Under the pieces are notes generated by a model. The model was given only the letters and a program-made list of their open reading frames with translations. It was not told the DNA's origin and ran no database searches. 30,685 nucleotides of DNA from positions 1 through 30,685 of the forward strand of contig DAOTWP010000117.1 of the NCBI GenBank assembly GCA_034435675.1, written 5' to 3'. This DNA comes from DAOTWP01 sp034435675. GTDB lineage: Bacteria; Chloroflexota; Anaerolineae; Aggregatilineales; Phototrophicaceae. Positions 14,612-24,515 of the stretch are shown in pieces. Position numbers and translations under genes: made by a program. Each line of letters starts with the position of its first letter. Position 1 is the first letter of the stretch.

Positions 14612-16153
14612 ATGAGCGCGATTTCTGCTGCTGATGCCCGCCGTGCCGTGCGCAACGCGGGCGCGATTGCTGCCGCCAGCCTGTTGAGCAAGGGCATCCT
14701 GTTCTTCTGGCAGCTTGTGCTTGCCCGGGCGCTGGGCGAGGCAGTCTTTGGTATTTACGTGACGGTTGGCGCGTTTATCAGCATTGGCACTTCGATCACC
14801 AATTTTGGCATGGGTCCGATTGTCGTTCGCGATGTCGCTCGATATCCCGAACGCGCCGGGCAGGTCCTCACGGCGACCCTGTTCATGCAGACAGCGCTGG
14901 CGGGGGGCGCCTATGCTGTAGTGACGGGCGCGGCAGTGCTGCTGGGTTATGACCCGGCAATCCAGGCATTTCTGGCGCTGGCGGGCATCAGCCTGATTGT
15001 AGACATCCTTGGCAACATGACCAACGATCTGCTGCTGGCGCGCGAACGCATGATCGCCACATCCGCCGTCAGCATCCTCCAGATTATCGCGCTGGTGCTG
15101 CTGGCAGTGCTGGCGCTGGCGGTTGGCTGGGGTCTGCTGGGCGTCTATCTGGCAACGATCACTGCCGGGGTGCTGCGCGCGGCGGCACTGTGGACGCTGG
15201 TCTGGCGGGGCAGCATGCGCCCGGTCTTTCCTCTCAAGCGTGCCATCGCCCTGCCGCTGCTGCTCAATGGCGCGCCGCTGGCAGTTTCCGCGTTTTTGTC
15301 GCTGGCATACCAGCATGCCGATAAGCTGATGACCACCCGCCTGATCGGCGAATCCAGCACGGGCTATCTGGGCGCGGCATTTGTCATCATTTTCGGGGTG
15401 GTTGAAATGCTCAATACGACGGTGCTGGTTGCCACCTATCCGCTGCTGTCACGTTACTACGTGAAAGACAATCTGCCCGCTGCCGGTGTGGAAGCCCCGG
15501 CAGGGAACGCGGAGACGTTTGGTTTCATCGTCGAGAAGCTCGCCGTTTTTACACTGCTGATCGCACTGCCGCTGGCGCTGCTGCTGACTGTGTTTGCCGC
15601 CGAAATCACTGTGCCGCTGTTCGGTGAGGATTTCCGCCCCGCAGCGGATGTTCTGCGCGTGCTGATCTGGTATGCTGCGGTGACAATGGTCGTTAATGTG
15701 CTGGCGCAGGCGTTGATGGTGCAGAACCGCCAGGGGCGGCTGCTGGGCATGCGCGCGTTGGGGTTGGCAACGAACATCGGGCTGAACGCGCTGCTGCTGC
15801 TGAACATCGGTTTGCTGGGCGCGCCGCTGGCTTCGCTGGCAGCGGAACTGCTGGTGCTGCTGCTGCTGGCGCTGACGGTGCGCGCGCGCGGGCTGAGCTG
15901 GCGGCGCATGCTGGGGCGGGGCTGGCGGGCGGCGCTGCTGGCATGCCTGACGCTGGGCATCATGCTGGCGGCGGGCGGGGTGCATCCACTGCTCGGCATG
16001 GTCGCCGGGATGCTGGTTTACGCCGCTGGAATCGCGCTGGGCGGCGTGCTGGCGGCAGACGATTGGGATCTGCTCTACCGGCTGGTGGCAGCGATGCCCG
16101 GCAGCAGGTTGGTCACGCGCTTCTGGCGGCGGCAGGTCAGCATCAACTGGTAG
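14612..16153 (+). CDS. Polysaccharide/oligosaccharide flippase (Wzx-like, MOP superfamily)
   Basis: A 513-residue membrane protein with 12-14 hydrophobic segments and the typical N-terminus of Wzx/polysaccharide-biosynthesis exporters ('NAGAIAAASLLSKGILFFWQ', 'LGEAVFGIYVTVGAF', 'NFGMGPIVVRDVARYPERAG'). Such proteins flip lipid-linked glycans across the cytoplasmic membrane. No glycosyltransferases are beside it, so its glycan is unknown. The gene follows the kinase closely and may share its transcript. Confidence 0.9.
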   Translation: MSAISAADARRAVRNAGAIAAASLLSKGILFFWQLVLARALGEAVFGIYVTVGAFISIGTSITNFGMGPIVVRDVARYPERAGQVLTATLFMQTALAGGAYAVVTGAAVLLGYDPAIQAFLALAGISLIVDILGNMTNDLLLARERMIATSAVSILQIIALVLLAVLALAVGWGLLGVYLATITAGVLRAAALWTLVWRGSMRPVFPLKRAIALPLLLNGAPLAVSAFLSLAYQHADKLMTTRLIGESSTGYLGAAFVIIFGVVEMLNTTVLVATYPLLSRYYVKDNLPAAGVEAPAGNAETFGFIVEKLAVFTLLIALPLALLLTVFAAEITVPLFGEDFRPAADVLRVLIWYAAVTMVVNVLAQALMVQNRQGRLLGMRALGLATNIGLNALLLLNIGLLGAPLASLAAELLVLLLLALTVRARGLSWRRMLGRGWRAALLACLTLGIMLAAGGVHPLLGMVAGMLVYAAGIALGGVLAADDWDLLYRLVAAMPGSRLVTRFWRRQVSINW

Positions 16154-16186
16154 CGGCGCCGCGCATTAAAAAGCTGTAAAGACAGT

Positions 16187-16215
16187 TTGCACAAAACTTA
16201 AACCTGCTTTAATAT
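16187..16215 (+). promoter_or_regulatory. Promoter of the CNB-domain gene
   Basis: TTGCAC (16187-16192), 17 nt, TAATAT (16210-16215). Transcription would start near 16222, leaving a leader of about 113 nt that contains a small CGCCG/CGGCG hairpin (16237-16249). Confidence 0.6.
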
Positions 16216-16334
16216 TTCCTTCAGCACTGGTTGCGCCGCCGAATCGGCGATTAATCCTGTGTTTTGGGGCAGTGATCTTGCAGCAGCTCCGGTTTGCCAA
16301 CGCCAAAATCAAAGTCAACAGGAGATAGCAGTAG

Positions 16335-16697
16335 ATGTCCACAACCTTCGATTTCCTGAGTCGCAGCAGTGATTTTCGTGATATCTCCGCCGGAACCGTG
16401 ATCTTCAGCCAGGGCGACCCCGGCGATATGATGTATGTCATCAAGCAGGGCGAAGTCGAAATCAGCCACAACGGGCAGGTTTTTGAGGTTGCAGGCGCGG
16501 GCAACATTATCGGCGAAATGGCGCTGATTGATCATTCGCCGCGCAGCGCTACTGCGACGGCAAAAACCGACTGCCAGATTGTACCAGTAGACAACAAGCG
16601 GTTTGTCTATATGGTGCAGGAAACGCCCAACTTCGCCCTCAAGGTGATGAAGGTAATGTCCGAACGTCTGCGCACAATGAACGACCTCCGCCGTTGA
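16335..16697 (+). CDS. Stand-alone cyclic-nucleotide-binding (CNB/cupin) domain protein
   Basis: A 120-residue protein that is essentially one cNMP-binding beta-barrel: 'DISAGTVIFSQGDPGDMMYV', 'IKQGEVEIS', then the phosphate-binding cassette 'GEMALIDHSPRSATATA' with its Glu and Arg intact, and a terminal helix 'ALKVMKVMSERLRTMNDL'. There is no DNA-binding domain as in CRP, so it is not a transcription factor by itself; it may be a ligand-sensing partner subunit. AGGAGA lies about eight bases before ATG 16335. It has its own promoter. Confidence 0.9.
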   Translation: MSTTFDFLSRSSDFRDISAGTVIFSQGDPGDMMYVIKQGEVEISHNGQVFEVAGAGNIIGEMALIDHSPRSATATAKTDCQIVPVDNKRFVYMVQETPNFALKVMKVMSERLRTMNDLRR

Positions 16698-16753
16698 ACA
16701 GATGACAGCCTGCCAGCCAGGGGTTACACTGGGCGCAGTGACCACCGACCCTG

Positions 16754-17419
16754 TTGTGTGTAGCTGTGTTCAACCTCTGGCTGCGACTTGCCCTGTTTCT
16801 GTCTGTGCTGCTGACGGCGCTGGCGCTGCTGCCACGCCTGCTGCCCTATAACCGCAGCGAACCGGACGCGATCCGCGCGCTGCTCTTTCCCCCGCAGGGC
16901 TGCGTGCTGCCGCAAACCAGCACTGTCACCGCGCTGTGTCCCTTTGGCACCCCCGGCATCCAGCCCGGAATCACTACGCTGGAGGAGGCAATGCGCATCC
17001 TCGACGCCCATCCCTGGGTGCAGCGCGTCCACCTGTATTACGGCATGGCAATCAGTGATGCGGTGATTTTCTTTGATTGGAACGGACAGCAGCCCGCAGC
17101 GCTGGTGAATGGCGGGCAGGTGTGGGTCCGCGAAAACCGCGTCAACAGCATCGAAATCACGACACGGCTGGCATATGGCGACTGGTGGGCACTGCTGCCC
17201 ACACCCGACAGCGGTTACAGCGGCAGATCCTCGATTGTTCCGCCGCACATGCTGCATTATGCCGTCTATTATGGCGGGCTGGTGGAATTGCAGCTTATGC
17301 CGCGCTGCCCGCTGACTCCCGCCGCTTTCTGGTCATCCCCGGCGCTGCTGCGTATCAGCGCGACTGCCTCACGCCAGATGAGCGCGTATGCGCTCCCGGC
17401 ATGGGGTGGCTGTGGCTGA
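16754..17419 (+). CDS. Membrane-anchored extracytoplasmic protein, unknown function
   Basis: A 221-residue frame. A hydrophobic N-terminus ('LWLRLALFLSVLLTALALLP') acts as signal or anchor, followed by an extracytoplasmic domain with 'GIQPGITTLEEAMRILDAHPWV' between residues about 67 and 88 and a Cys pair before it (PPQGC, ALCPFG). I recall the combination 'C...C..GI.PG.TT..EA...L..HPWV' from uncharacterised Chloroflexota secreted proteins; this is memory, not a search result. The listed start is TTG; GTG 16766 is a possible shorter start. There is no strong ribosome site for either. Confidence 0.65.
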   Translation: MCVAVFNLWLRLALFLSVLLTALALLPRLLPYNRSEPDAIRALLFPPQGCVLPQTSTVTALCPFGTPGIQPGITTLEEAMRILDAHPWVQRVHLYYGMAISDAVIFFDWNGQQPAALVNGGQVWVRENRVNSIEITTRLAYGDWWALLPTPDSGYSGRSSIVPPHMLHYAVYYGGLVELQLMPRCPLTPAAFWSSPALLRISATASRQMSAYALPAWGGCG

Positions 17420-17538
17420 TGCGCTGCGCCAGACCGGCAGCACCCTCCTGGCGTTCTGTGCGCCTTTGCGGTTGAACAATTTTCATCCCCGTAGGTGAAC
17501 GTCATTTCATGACAACTCCTTGCGCTGCCGCCTGTTCA

Positions 17539-17567
17539 TAGACACCGCCGCCGATTTCCCCTAGAAT
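17539..17567 (+). promoter_or_regulatory. Promoter of the phosphatase gene
   Basis: TAGACA (17539-17544), 17 nt, TAGAAT (17562-17567). The start would be near 17574, about 33 nt before the TTG start codon. Confidence 0.45.
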
Positions 17568-17606
17568 GGAAACACGTTGTGACGCCAACACAAAGGTGCG
17601 ATTAAC

Positions 17607-18164
17607 TTGCAGATTCCTGGCTACATCTACGAATCCCCACAGGTAATTTTTGCCCGCTTGTACGACCAACTGTACCGCAAGACCACCGGCGCACCGCCGC
17701 CGCGTCTGTGCCGTGTGCTGCCGCAGCTTTATGTCGGCGGGCAGCAGTACCGCCGGGGACTGCGGCGCATGACCGCGCAGGGCATCACGGCAGTGGTCAA
17801 CATGCGCGAGGCACAGCACGATGATGCGGCAAGCGGTGCAGCGCCGCCGCACTATCTGCATCTGCCGACAGTGGACAATACCCCGCCCACGTTGGACGAC
17901 CTGCGGCACGGCGTGGCGTTCATCACGCAGGAGATCGCGCAGGGCGGCACTGTCTACATTCACTGCGGGGTGGGCGTAGGACGCGCGCCGACGATGGCAG
18001 CCGCGTACCTGGTCAGCACCGGCATGAGCATCGACGACGCGCTGGCTGCAATTCGCCGGGTGCGCCCCTTCATCTGGCTCAACGGCAAGCAGCGCCGCCA
18101 GTTAGAGACATTCGCGGCAGCGCTGGCGCAAGCCAACCCGCAGCAGGAACAGCAGGTACAATAG
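17607..18164 (+). CDS. Dual-specificity/Cys-based protein phosphatase
   Basis: A 185-residue protein of the cysteine phosphatase superfamily. The P-loop 'HCGVGVGRAPTM' has nucleophile Cys120 and Arg126; Asp90 in 'PTVDNTPPT' fits as the general acid. The domain starts at 'RVLPQLYVGGQQYRR' as in dual-specificity phosphatases. It could remove phosphates from proteins, including targets of the kinase encoded 3 kb upstream, or from lipids or sugars; the substrate is not shown. TTG 17607 is the start because AAAGGTG lies eight bases upstream and no better codon follows. Confidence 0.85.
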   Translation: MQIPGYIYESPQVIFARLYDQLYRKTTGAPPPRLCRVLPQLYVGGQQYRRGLRRMTAQGITAVVNMREAQHDDAASGAAPPHYLHLPTVDNTPPTLDDLRHGVAFITQEIAQGGTVYIHCGVGVGRAPTMAAAYLVSTGMSIDDALAAIRRVRPFIWLNGKQRRQLETFAAALAQANPQQEQQVQ

Positions 18165-18228
18165 CAGGGGCTGACCTGTTCGCCCGCTTGATTGTTGACC
18201 TGCACAAGCAGGAAGGTAACGCCAGGAT

Positions 18229-20250
<2,022 letters not shown>

Positions 20251-20296
20251 TGCAACAATGGCGGCGATTTGACAGGATAGTTGCAGCAGGCGCGCT

Positions 20297-20365
20297 CAGG
20301 TTCCAGGCGTAACGCGCTGGCGACAGGTCACCCCGGTGGCATTGTCCCCGGCGCGCCTGAACCTG
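20297..20365 (+). promoter_or_regulatory. Structured leader upstream of guaA
   Basis: CAGGTTC-c-AGGCG (20297-20309) pairs with CGCCTGAACCTG (20354-20365) as a 12-bp helix with one bulged C. Inside it CACC/GGTG and GACA/TGTC can form an inner hairpin. It lies 40 nt before the guaA start. It could be an attenuator, a riboregulator or a processing site; it matches no riboswitch class that I can name. Confidence 0.4.
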
Positions 20366-20404
20366 GACTTGCCCATTAACCGAAACAGCAGAGGAAGCCC
20401 AACT

Positions 20405-22021
20405 GTGAGCGATTTGCGTACTGGCGGCATCGCCATTCTCGATTACGGTTCGCAGTATACCCAGTTGATCGCCCGGCGGGTGCGCGAACTGGGCGTTTAT
20501 GCGCAGGTGTTCCCGTTTGACGCCGACCCCGCGCAGATCAACGCGCACCAGCCGCGCGGCTGTATCCTGTCCGGCGGACCGAACAGTGTCTATGAACCCG
20601 GCGCGCCGCAGCTTCCCGCGCACCTGCTGGGCGATCACAAGCCGATTTTAGGCATCTGCTATGGTATGCAGGCGCTGACACACGCGCTCGGCGGGGTCGT
20701 TGCCGCTTCCACACAGCGCGAATATGGCGATGCCACGCTGGTGCAGACCATCGGCAGCCCGCTGTTCCACAACCTGCCGGAAAGCCTGCGGGTGTGGATG
20801 TCGCATGGAGATCGCATCGAAACGCCGCCGCCGGGTTTTGTGCCGCTGGCAAAAAGCGACAATTCGCCCTACGCCGCCATGGGCGATCTGGATCGCGGGC
20901 TGTACGGCGTGCAGTTCCACCCCGAAGTGGCGCACACGCCCCAGGGCAGCGAACTGCTGCGCAATTTTGTGCTGCACATCTGCGGCTGTGAGCCGAAATG
21001 GTCGCCTGCTGCGTTCATTGAGGATGCTGTGACCCGCATCCGCGCACAGGTGGGCGGCGAACGGGTGCTGCTGGCGCTCAGCGGCGGCGTGGATTCGGCG
21101 GTTGCCGGGGCGCTGCTGCACCGCGCGATTGGCAGCCAACTGGTGTCGGTGTTCGTCAACACCGGTTTCATGCGCCAGGGTGAGCCGGAACAGGTGGTGC
21201 AGGTGTTCGCCGAACAGCGCCACATGAACCTGATCGCGGTGGATGCCACAGAGACTTTCCTGAGCGAATTACAGGGCAAAACCGATCCCGAAGAGAAACG
21301 CAAGATTATCGGGCGTACCTTCATTGACGTGTTCAGCGCGCAGGCGCAGCGGCTTGCCGCACAGGGCGACATCCGCTTTCTGGCGCAGGGCACAATTTAC
21401 CCCGATGTGATCGAAAGCGCCGCCAGCAGCAAAGTCTCGAAGAACATCAAGAGTCATCATAATGTGGGCGGGCTGCCGGAAAAGCTCGGTTTCGCCCTGG
21501 TCGAGCCGCTGCGTGACCTGTTCAAGGACGAGGTGCGGCAGGTCGGCACGGCGCTGGGACTGCCGGAGGCGCTGGTCTGGCGGCAGCCGTTTCCCGGTCC
21601 GGGGCTGGCGATTCGCTGCCTGGGCGACCTGACATGGGAACGGCTGGAAACGCTGCGCGCGGCGGATGCCATTTTCACGGGCGAACTGCGCGCTGCCGGG
21701 CTGCTGCGTGCGGGCGGCGAGGGCGCAGACAGTGCGGGCGCAGACAGTGCGGGCGCAGACAATGCGGGCGGCACGGCACAGGCGTTCGCGGTGCTGCTGC
21801 CGGTGAAGAGCGTGGGCGTGATGGGCGACAACCGCACATATGCCGAGGTGATCGCGCTGCGGGCGGTGGCGACGGACGACTTCATGACGGCGGATTGGGC
21901 GCGGCTGTCGTTCGAGCTGCTGGCGCGGGTCAGCCGCCGGATTGTGAACGAAGTGCCCGGCGTCAACCGTGTGGTCTACGACATCACCAGCAAGCCCCCC
22001 GCCACGATTGAGTGGGAGTAG
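20405..22021 (+). CDS. guaA: GMP synthetase (glutamine-hydrolysing)
   Basis: A 538-residue enzyme that converts XMP to GMP with ATP and glutamine. Class I amidotransferase: 'GICYGMQ' (Cys85) and 'FHPEV' (His172, Glu174). ATP-pyrophosphatase: 'LSGGVDSAVAGAL' (226-231), then 'QGTIYPDVIES' and 'KSHHNVGGLPE'. C-terminal dimerisation domain: 'QAFAVLLPVKSVGVMGDNRTY'. GTG 20405 is chosen because AGAGGAAG lies about nine bases upstream and the family starts just here ('GGIAILDYGSQYTQ'). An insertion of about 20 residues including three GADSA-type repeats (440-454) sits where the family normally has a short turn (see repeat at 21722). Confidence 0.96.
   Translation: MSDLRTGGIAILDYGSQYTQLIARRVRELGVYAQVFPFDADPAQINAHQPRGCILSGGPNSVYEPGAPQLPAHLLGDHKPILGICYGMQALTHALGGVVAASTQREYGDATLVQTIGSPLFHNLPESLRVWMSHGDRIETPPPGFVPLAKSDNSPYAAMGDLDRGLYGVQFHPEVAHTPQGSELLRNFVLHICGCEPKWSPAAFIEDAVTRIRAQVGGERVLLALSGGVDSAVAGALLHRAIGSQLVSVFVNTGFMRQGEPEQVVQVFAEQRHMNLIAVDATETFLSELQGKTDPEEKRKIIGRTFIDVFSAQAQRLAAQGDIRFLAQGTIYPDVIESAASSKVSKNIKSHHNVGGLPEKLGFALVEPLRDLFKDEVRQVGTALGLPEALVWRQPFPGPGLAIRCLGDLTWERLETLRAADAIFTGELRAAGLLRAGGEGADSAGADSAGADNAGGTAQAFAVLLPVKSVGVMGDNRTYAEVIALRAVATDDFMTADWARLSFELLARVSRRIVNEVPGVNRVVYDITSKPPATIEWE
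21722..21766 (+). repeat. 15-bp in-frame tandem repeat inside guaA
   Basis: Three head-to-tail copies of GGCGCAGACAGTGCG (the third with one change, AGT to AAT) encode GADSA-GADSA-GADNA, residues 440-454 of GuaA. The unit is a multiple of three, so copy-number change would keep the frame. Confidence 0.9.
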
Positions 22022-22066
22022 GGGTTTAGGGGGTAAGCGCGTTCAGCAATAGGTAAGGATAATCAG

Positions 22067-22294
22067 ATGCAGGAATCAGATCGCGTTGCATTGACGCAGG
22101 ATTTGCCTGAACATGGATTAAGAGCTGGTGATATTGGGATGATTCTTCATGTTTACGGTGAGCACACAGGCTATGAAGTGGAATTCGCGACCCTGAGCGG
22201 CGAACTGATTGCGCTCGTATCGTTATACCCCGCCCAAATTCGCCCGCTTCAGCATGACGAGATTGCCAGCGCCCGCCGGGTCATGCCAGCCTGA
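22067..22294 (+). CDS. DUF4926 domain protein
   Basis: A 75-residue protein with the DUF4926 pattern: 'DRVALTQDLPEHGLRAGDIG', 'ILHVYGEHTGYEVEFATLSG' and a final 'IRPL'. The family is a small SH3-like beta barrel common in cyanobacteria, Chloroflexota and others; no function is established, and some members sit in toxin-antitoxin-like pairs. None is evident here. AAGGA lies about nine bases before ATG 22067. Confidence 0.85.
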   Translation: MQESDRVALTQDLPEHGLRAGDIGMILHVYGEHTGYEVEFATLSGELIALVSLYPAQIRPLQHDEIASARRVMPA

Positions 22295-22401
22295 AGTCAC
22301 ATTCGCCAGTGTCGCATTCCTGTGACCACAGCCGCCTGTCTGTTAGCAGTTAGCTTTTTAGCCAGTTCGCTGGATGGCGTTTTCGTTGGAGGTGAGGCAC
22401 A

Positions 22402-24378
22402 ATGTTCAGACGCTTGCTGCTGATGCTGGTGGTTGCGTGTGTGGTGCTGGTCGCGCCCGCCGCTGCGCAACCCATCCCCGACCCGCGCATCCCGATTACG
22501 CCGGAGAATGCCGGGCAGCTCACGCCGCTGACGCTGCTTTCGCGCGGTTACATTCGCGATATATTGTGGTCGCCGGATGGGGCGCGTATTGCGCTGGTGA
22601 CAGGCATGGGTGTGTGGCTGTATGACGCGGCGGATTTAAGCGCGGAGGCACAACTGCTGCCCAGCGATGCCTATGTCACATCCGCAGTTTTCAGCGAGGA
22701 CAGCGCGTATCTGGCAGTGGGCTATAACAACTCCGTTAAGGTCGAGATATGGGATATCGCGGCTGGCGCAATTGCACGCACCATCCACCGTGAAAACCCG
22801 CGTGATTACAGTCAAACCGTAACGATGGCAGATATGTCCTTCAGCGTGGATCGCACAGATGAGGTTGTCCACGCTTCGATCATCATTGACAACAGACAGG
22901 TAGTGTTCTCCTCCGCTTCAGCCAGTTCACAAGGCAGTACGTTTAGCGCAAGCGGCGATATGATAGTCGGCGCAACTTTGAACAGCGTTGGTGGCGGCAC
23001 TTTGTATGTCGTGGATGCCGCCTTAAACGAGGTTGTACGCGAACGCCCATTGGAGGAGCTGCCCTGCAACTTCTATTTCATCCCGCGTGTCGCCCTCAGC
23101 CCGGATGAGGCTCGTATTGCCATTGGCTGCCCGTTTGTGGAAGCGATCTATCTACTGGATACTGCCATTCTGGAGCTTGTGCAAACGCTGAGGGCTGACG
23201 GTGCACCTCTGGGCGACTTTATGTTCAGCGCGGATGGGCGGATGCTGGTTGCCAGCGGCGAGTCTGAAATCTTCTTATGGGATACAGCATCGGGCGACTT
23301 GCTAATGCAACTGCCGGGGTTTGGACGCGCGGCATTTAGCCCGGATGGGCAGTCGCTGGTGGCGCAGCAAAACATTGACGGCGAGACTGTGCTGCACATC
23401 TGGGATTTGCAGGATCGTCAACCGATACAAACGCTGCCATTGGACGACTATCGCCTCTATCGCTACGCAGCTTTCACAGCGGAAAGTGATCAGATCATTT
23501 CAGTGACCGATGATGCCGTCCACTATTGGGGTCTTGAAGGCAATCCAATTGATAGACTTCGGTTGTCATTCGACTGGGTGGAGCAGCAAAGATTCGTATC
23601 TATCGTAACGGCAGCCTATAGCCATGACAGGAGACTGGTAAGTCTTATCTACACGGATGTAAGTGACATTTATGGCACACCTCCATCCCAGATTGTAATT
23701 GTTGACCTATCAACTGGCACACAGCAAATTGTCACTGAGGAACACTACGCAGGATGGCTCTGTAATGATGTGAGTCCAAGCGGCAACTACATGATATATG
23801 ATGACGATCAACCAATTGTGTGGGATGTTGAAAACAGCACAGAACTCCTGCGATTGCCAAGCATGTTACTTTGTAAGTTTCGCTTTGCGCCTGATGATTT
23901 GCTGATTTTGGCAGCATCCGATGGACTTGATTTTATAGACGTAGAAACAGGTAAGGTGGTCACACATCTTGCGAATGTTATCTGGGGTGAGTTTTCGTTC
24001 GTTACCGCCGACAACGAAACCTTTGGAACCCTGAATCGCGGTTATGGAGGTAACACAAGCACAATCAACCTGTGGGACATCGAAACTGATTCACTGCGAC
24101 TAACAATCCCGCTTCATCCTGACGAAGATGTTACAGCGCTAACTATCAGCCCGGATAGCACGCTGCTTGCCGCAGGGGGTGAATCTGGCACGCTCTGGCT
24201 GTGGGATGCAGCTACGGGAGACTTGCTGTTTACAGCGCGCCAGCACGTCGCCGCGATCTGGCAGATTTTCTTTAGCCCGGATGGAACACTGCTGTTCACC
24301 AGCAACACAGGTGGGTTGTTTGATGGCAGCGGACCGATAGACGGCGCAACGTACCTGTGGGGAATTCCGGCACCATGA
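22402..24378 (+). CDS. Secreted WD40-like beta-propeller protein
   Basis: A 658-residue protein with a signal peptide (residues 1-23, ending APAAAQ) and repeated propeller blades: 'ILWSPDGARIALVTGMGVWL', 'FSADGRMLVASGESEIFLWD', 'FSPDGQSLVAQ', 'LHIWDLQDRQPIQTLPL', 'ISPDSTLLAAGGESGTLWLW' and 'FFSPDGTLLFTSNTGG'. Each has the SPDG and WD-like strand ends. These usually act as extracytoplasmic scaffolds. GGAGGT lies about eight bases before ATG 22402. The middle (about 23460-24120) has clearly lower GC and weaker blade motifs than both ends. Confidence 0.88.
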   Translation: MFRRLLLMLVVACVVLVAPAAAQPIPDPRIPITPENAGQLTPLTLLSRGYIRDILWSPDGARIALVTGMGVWLYDAADLSAEAQLLPSDAYVTSAVFSEDSAYLAVGYNNSVKVEIWDIAAGAIARTIHRENPRDYSQTVTMADMSFSVDRTDEVVHASIIIDNRQVVFSSASASSQGSTFSASGDMIVGATLNSVGGGTLYVVDAALNEVVRERPLEELPCNFYFIPRVALSPDEARIAIGCPFVEAIYLLDTAILELVQTLRADGAPLGDFMFSADGRMLVASGESEIFLWDTASGDLLMQLPGFGRAAFSPDGQSLVAQQNIDGETVLHIWDLQDRQPIQTLPLDDYRLYRYAAFTAESDQIISVTDDAVHYWGLEGNPIDRLRLSFDWVEQQRFVSIVTAAYSHDRRLVSLIYTDVSDIYGTPPSQIVIVDLSTGTQQIVTEEHYAGWLCNDVSPSGNYMIYDDDQPIVWDVENSTELLRLPSMLLCKFRFAPDDLLILAASDGLDFIDVETGKVVTHLANVIWGEFSFVTADNETFGTLNRGYGGNTSTINLWDIETDSLRLTIPLHPDEDVTALTISPDSTLLAAGGESGTLWLWDAATGDLLFTARQHVAAIWQIFFSPDGTLLFTSNTGGLFDGSGPIDGATYLWGIPAP

Positions 24379-24426
24379 AGGAACGCGCGCCACTGCCGCA
24401 TTCGTGTTACCACAGCCGCCGCCGGG

Positions 24427-24456
24427 ACGGGCGAGGCAGACTCCCGCCTCGCCCGT
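24427..24456. terminator. Hairpin between convergent genes
   Basis: ACGGGCGAGGC (24427-24437) and GCCTCGCCCGT (24446-24456) form a perfect 11-bp stem with an 8-nt loop, between the stops of the beta-propeller gene and the sugar permease gene. There is no T-run, so it may work as a bidirectional stop or as a transcript-end protector. Confidence 0.5.
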
Positions 24457-24515
24457 ACACCCGGCATTTGCCGCCCGGCACTGCACTGGCACTGCACCGG
24501 CAGCGCCGGCAGCCA

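Noticed and set aside
17501..17513. GTCAT-TTC-ATGAC mini-palindrome before the phosphatase gene
   Set aside because: Five-bp stem, no T-run, and not placed like an operator relative to the promoter.
20269..20274. Perfect TTGACA upstream of guaA
   Set aside because: No acceptable -10 at 16-18 nt (GC-rich there), so not called a promoter.
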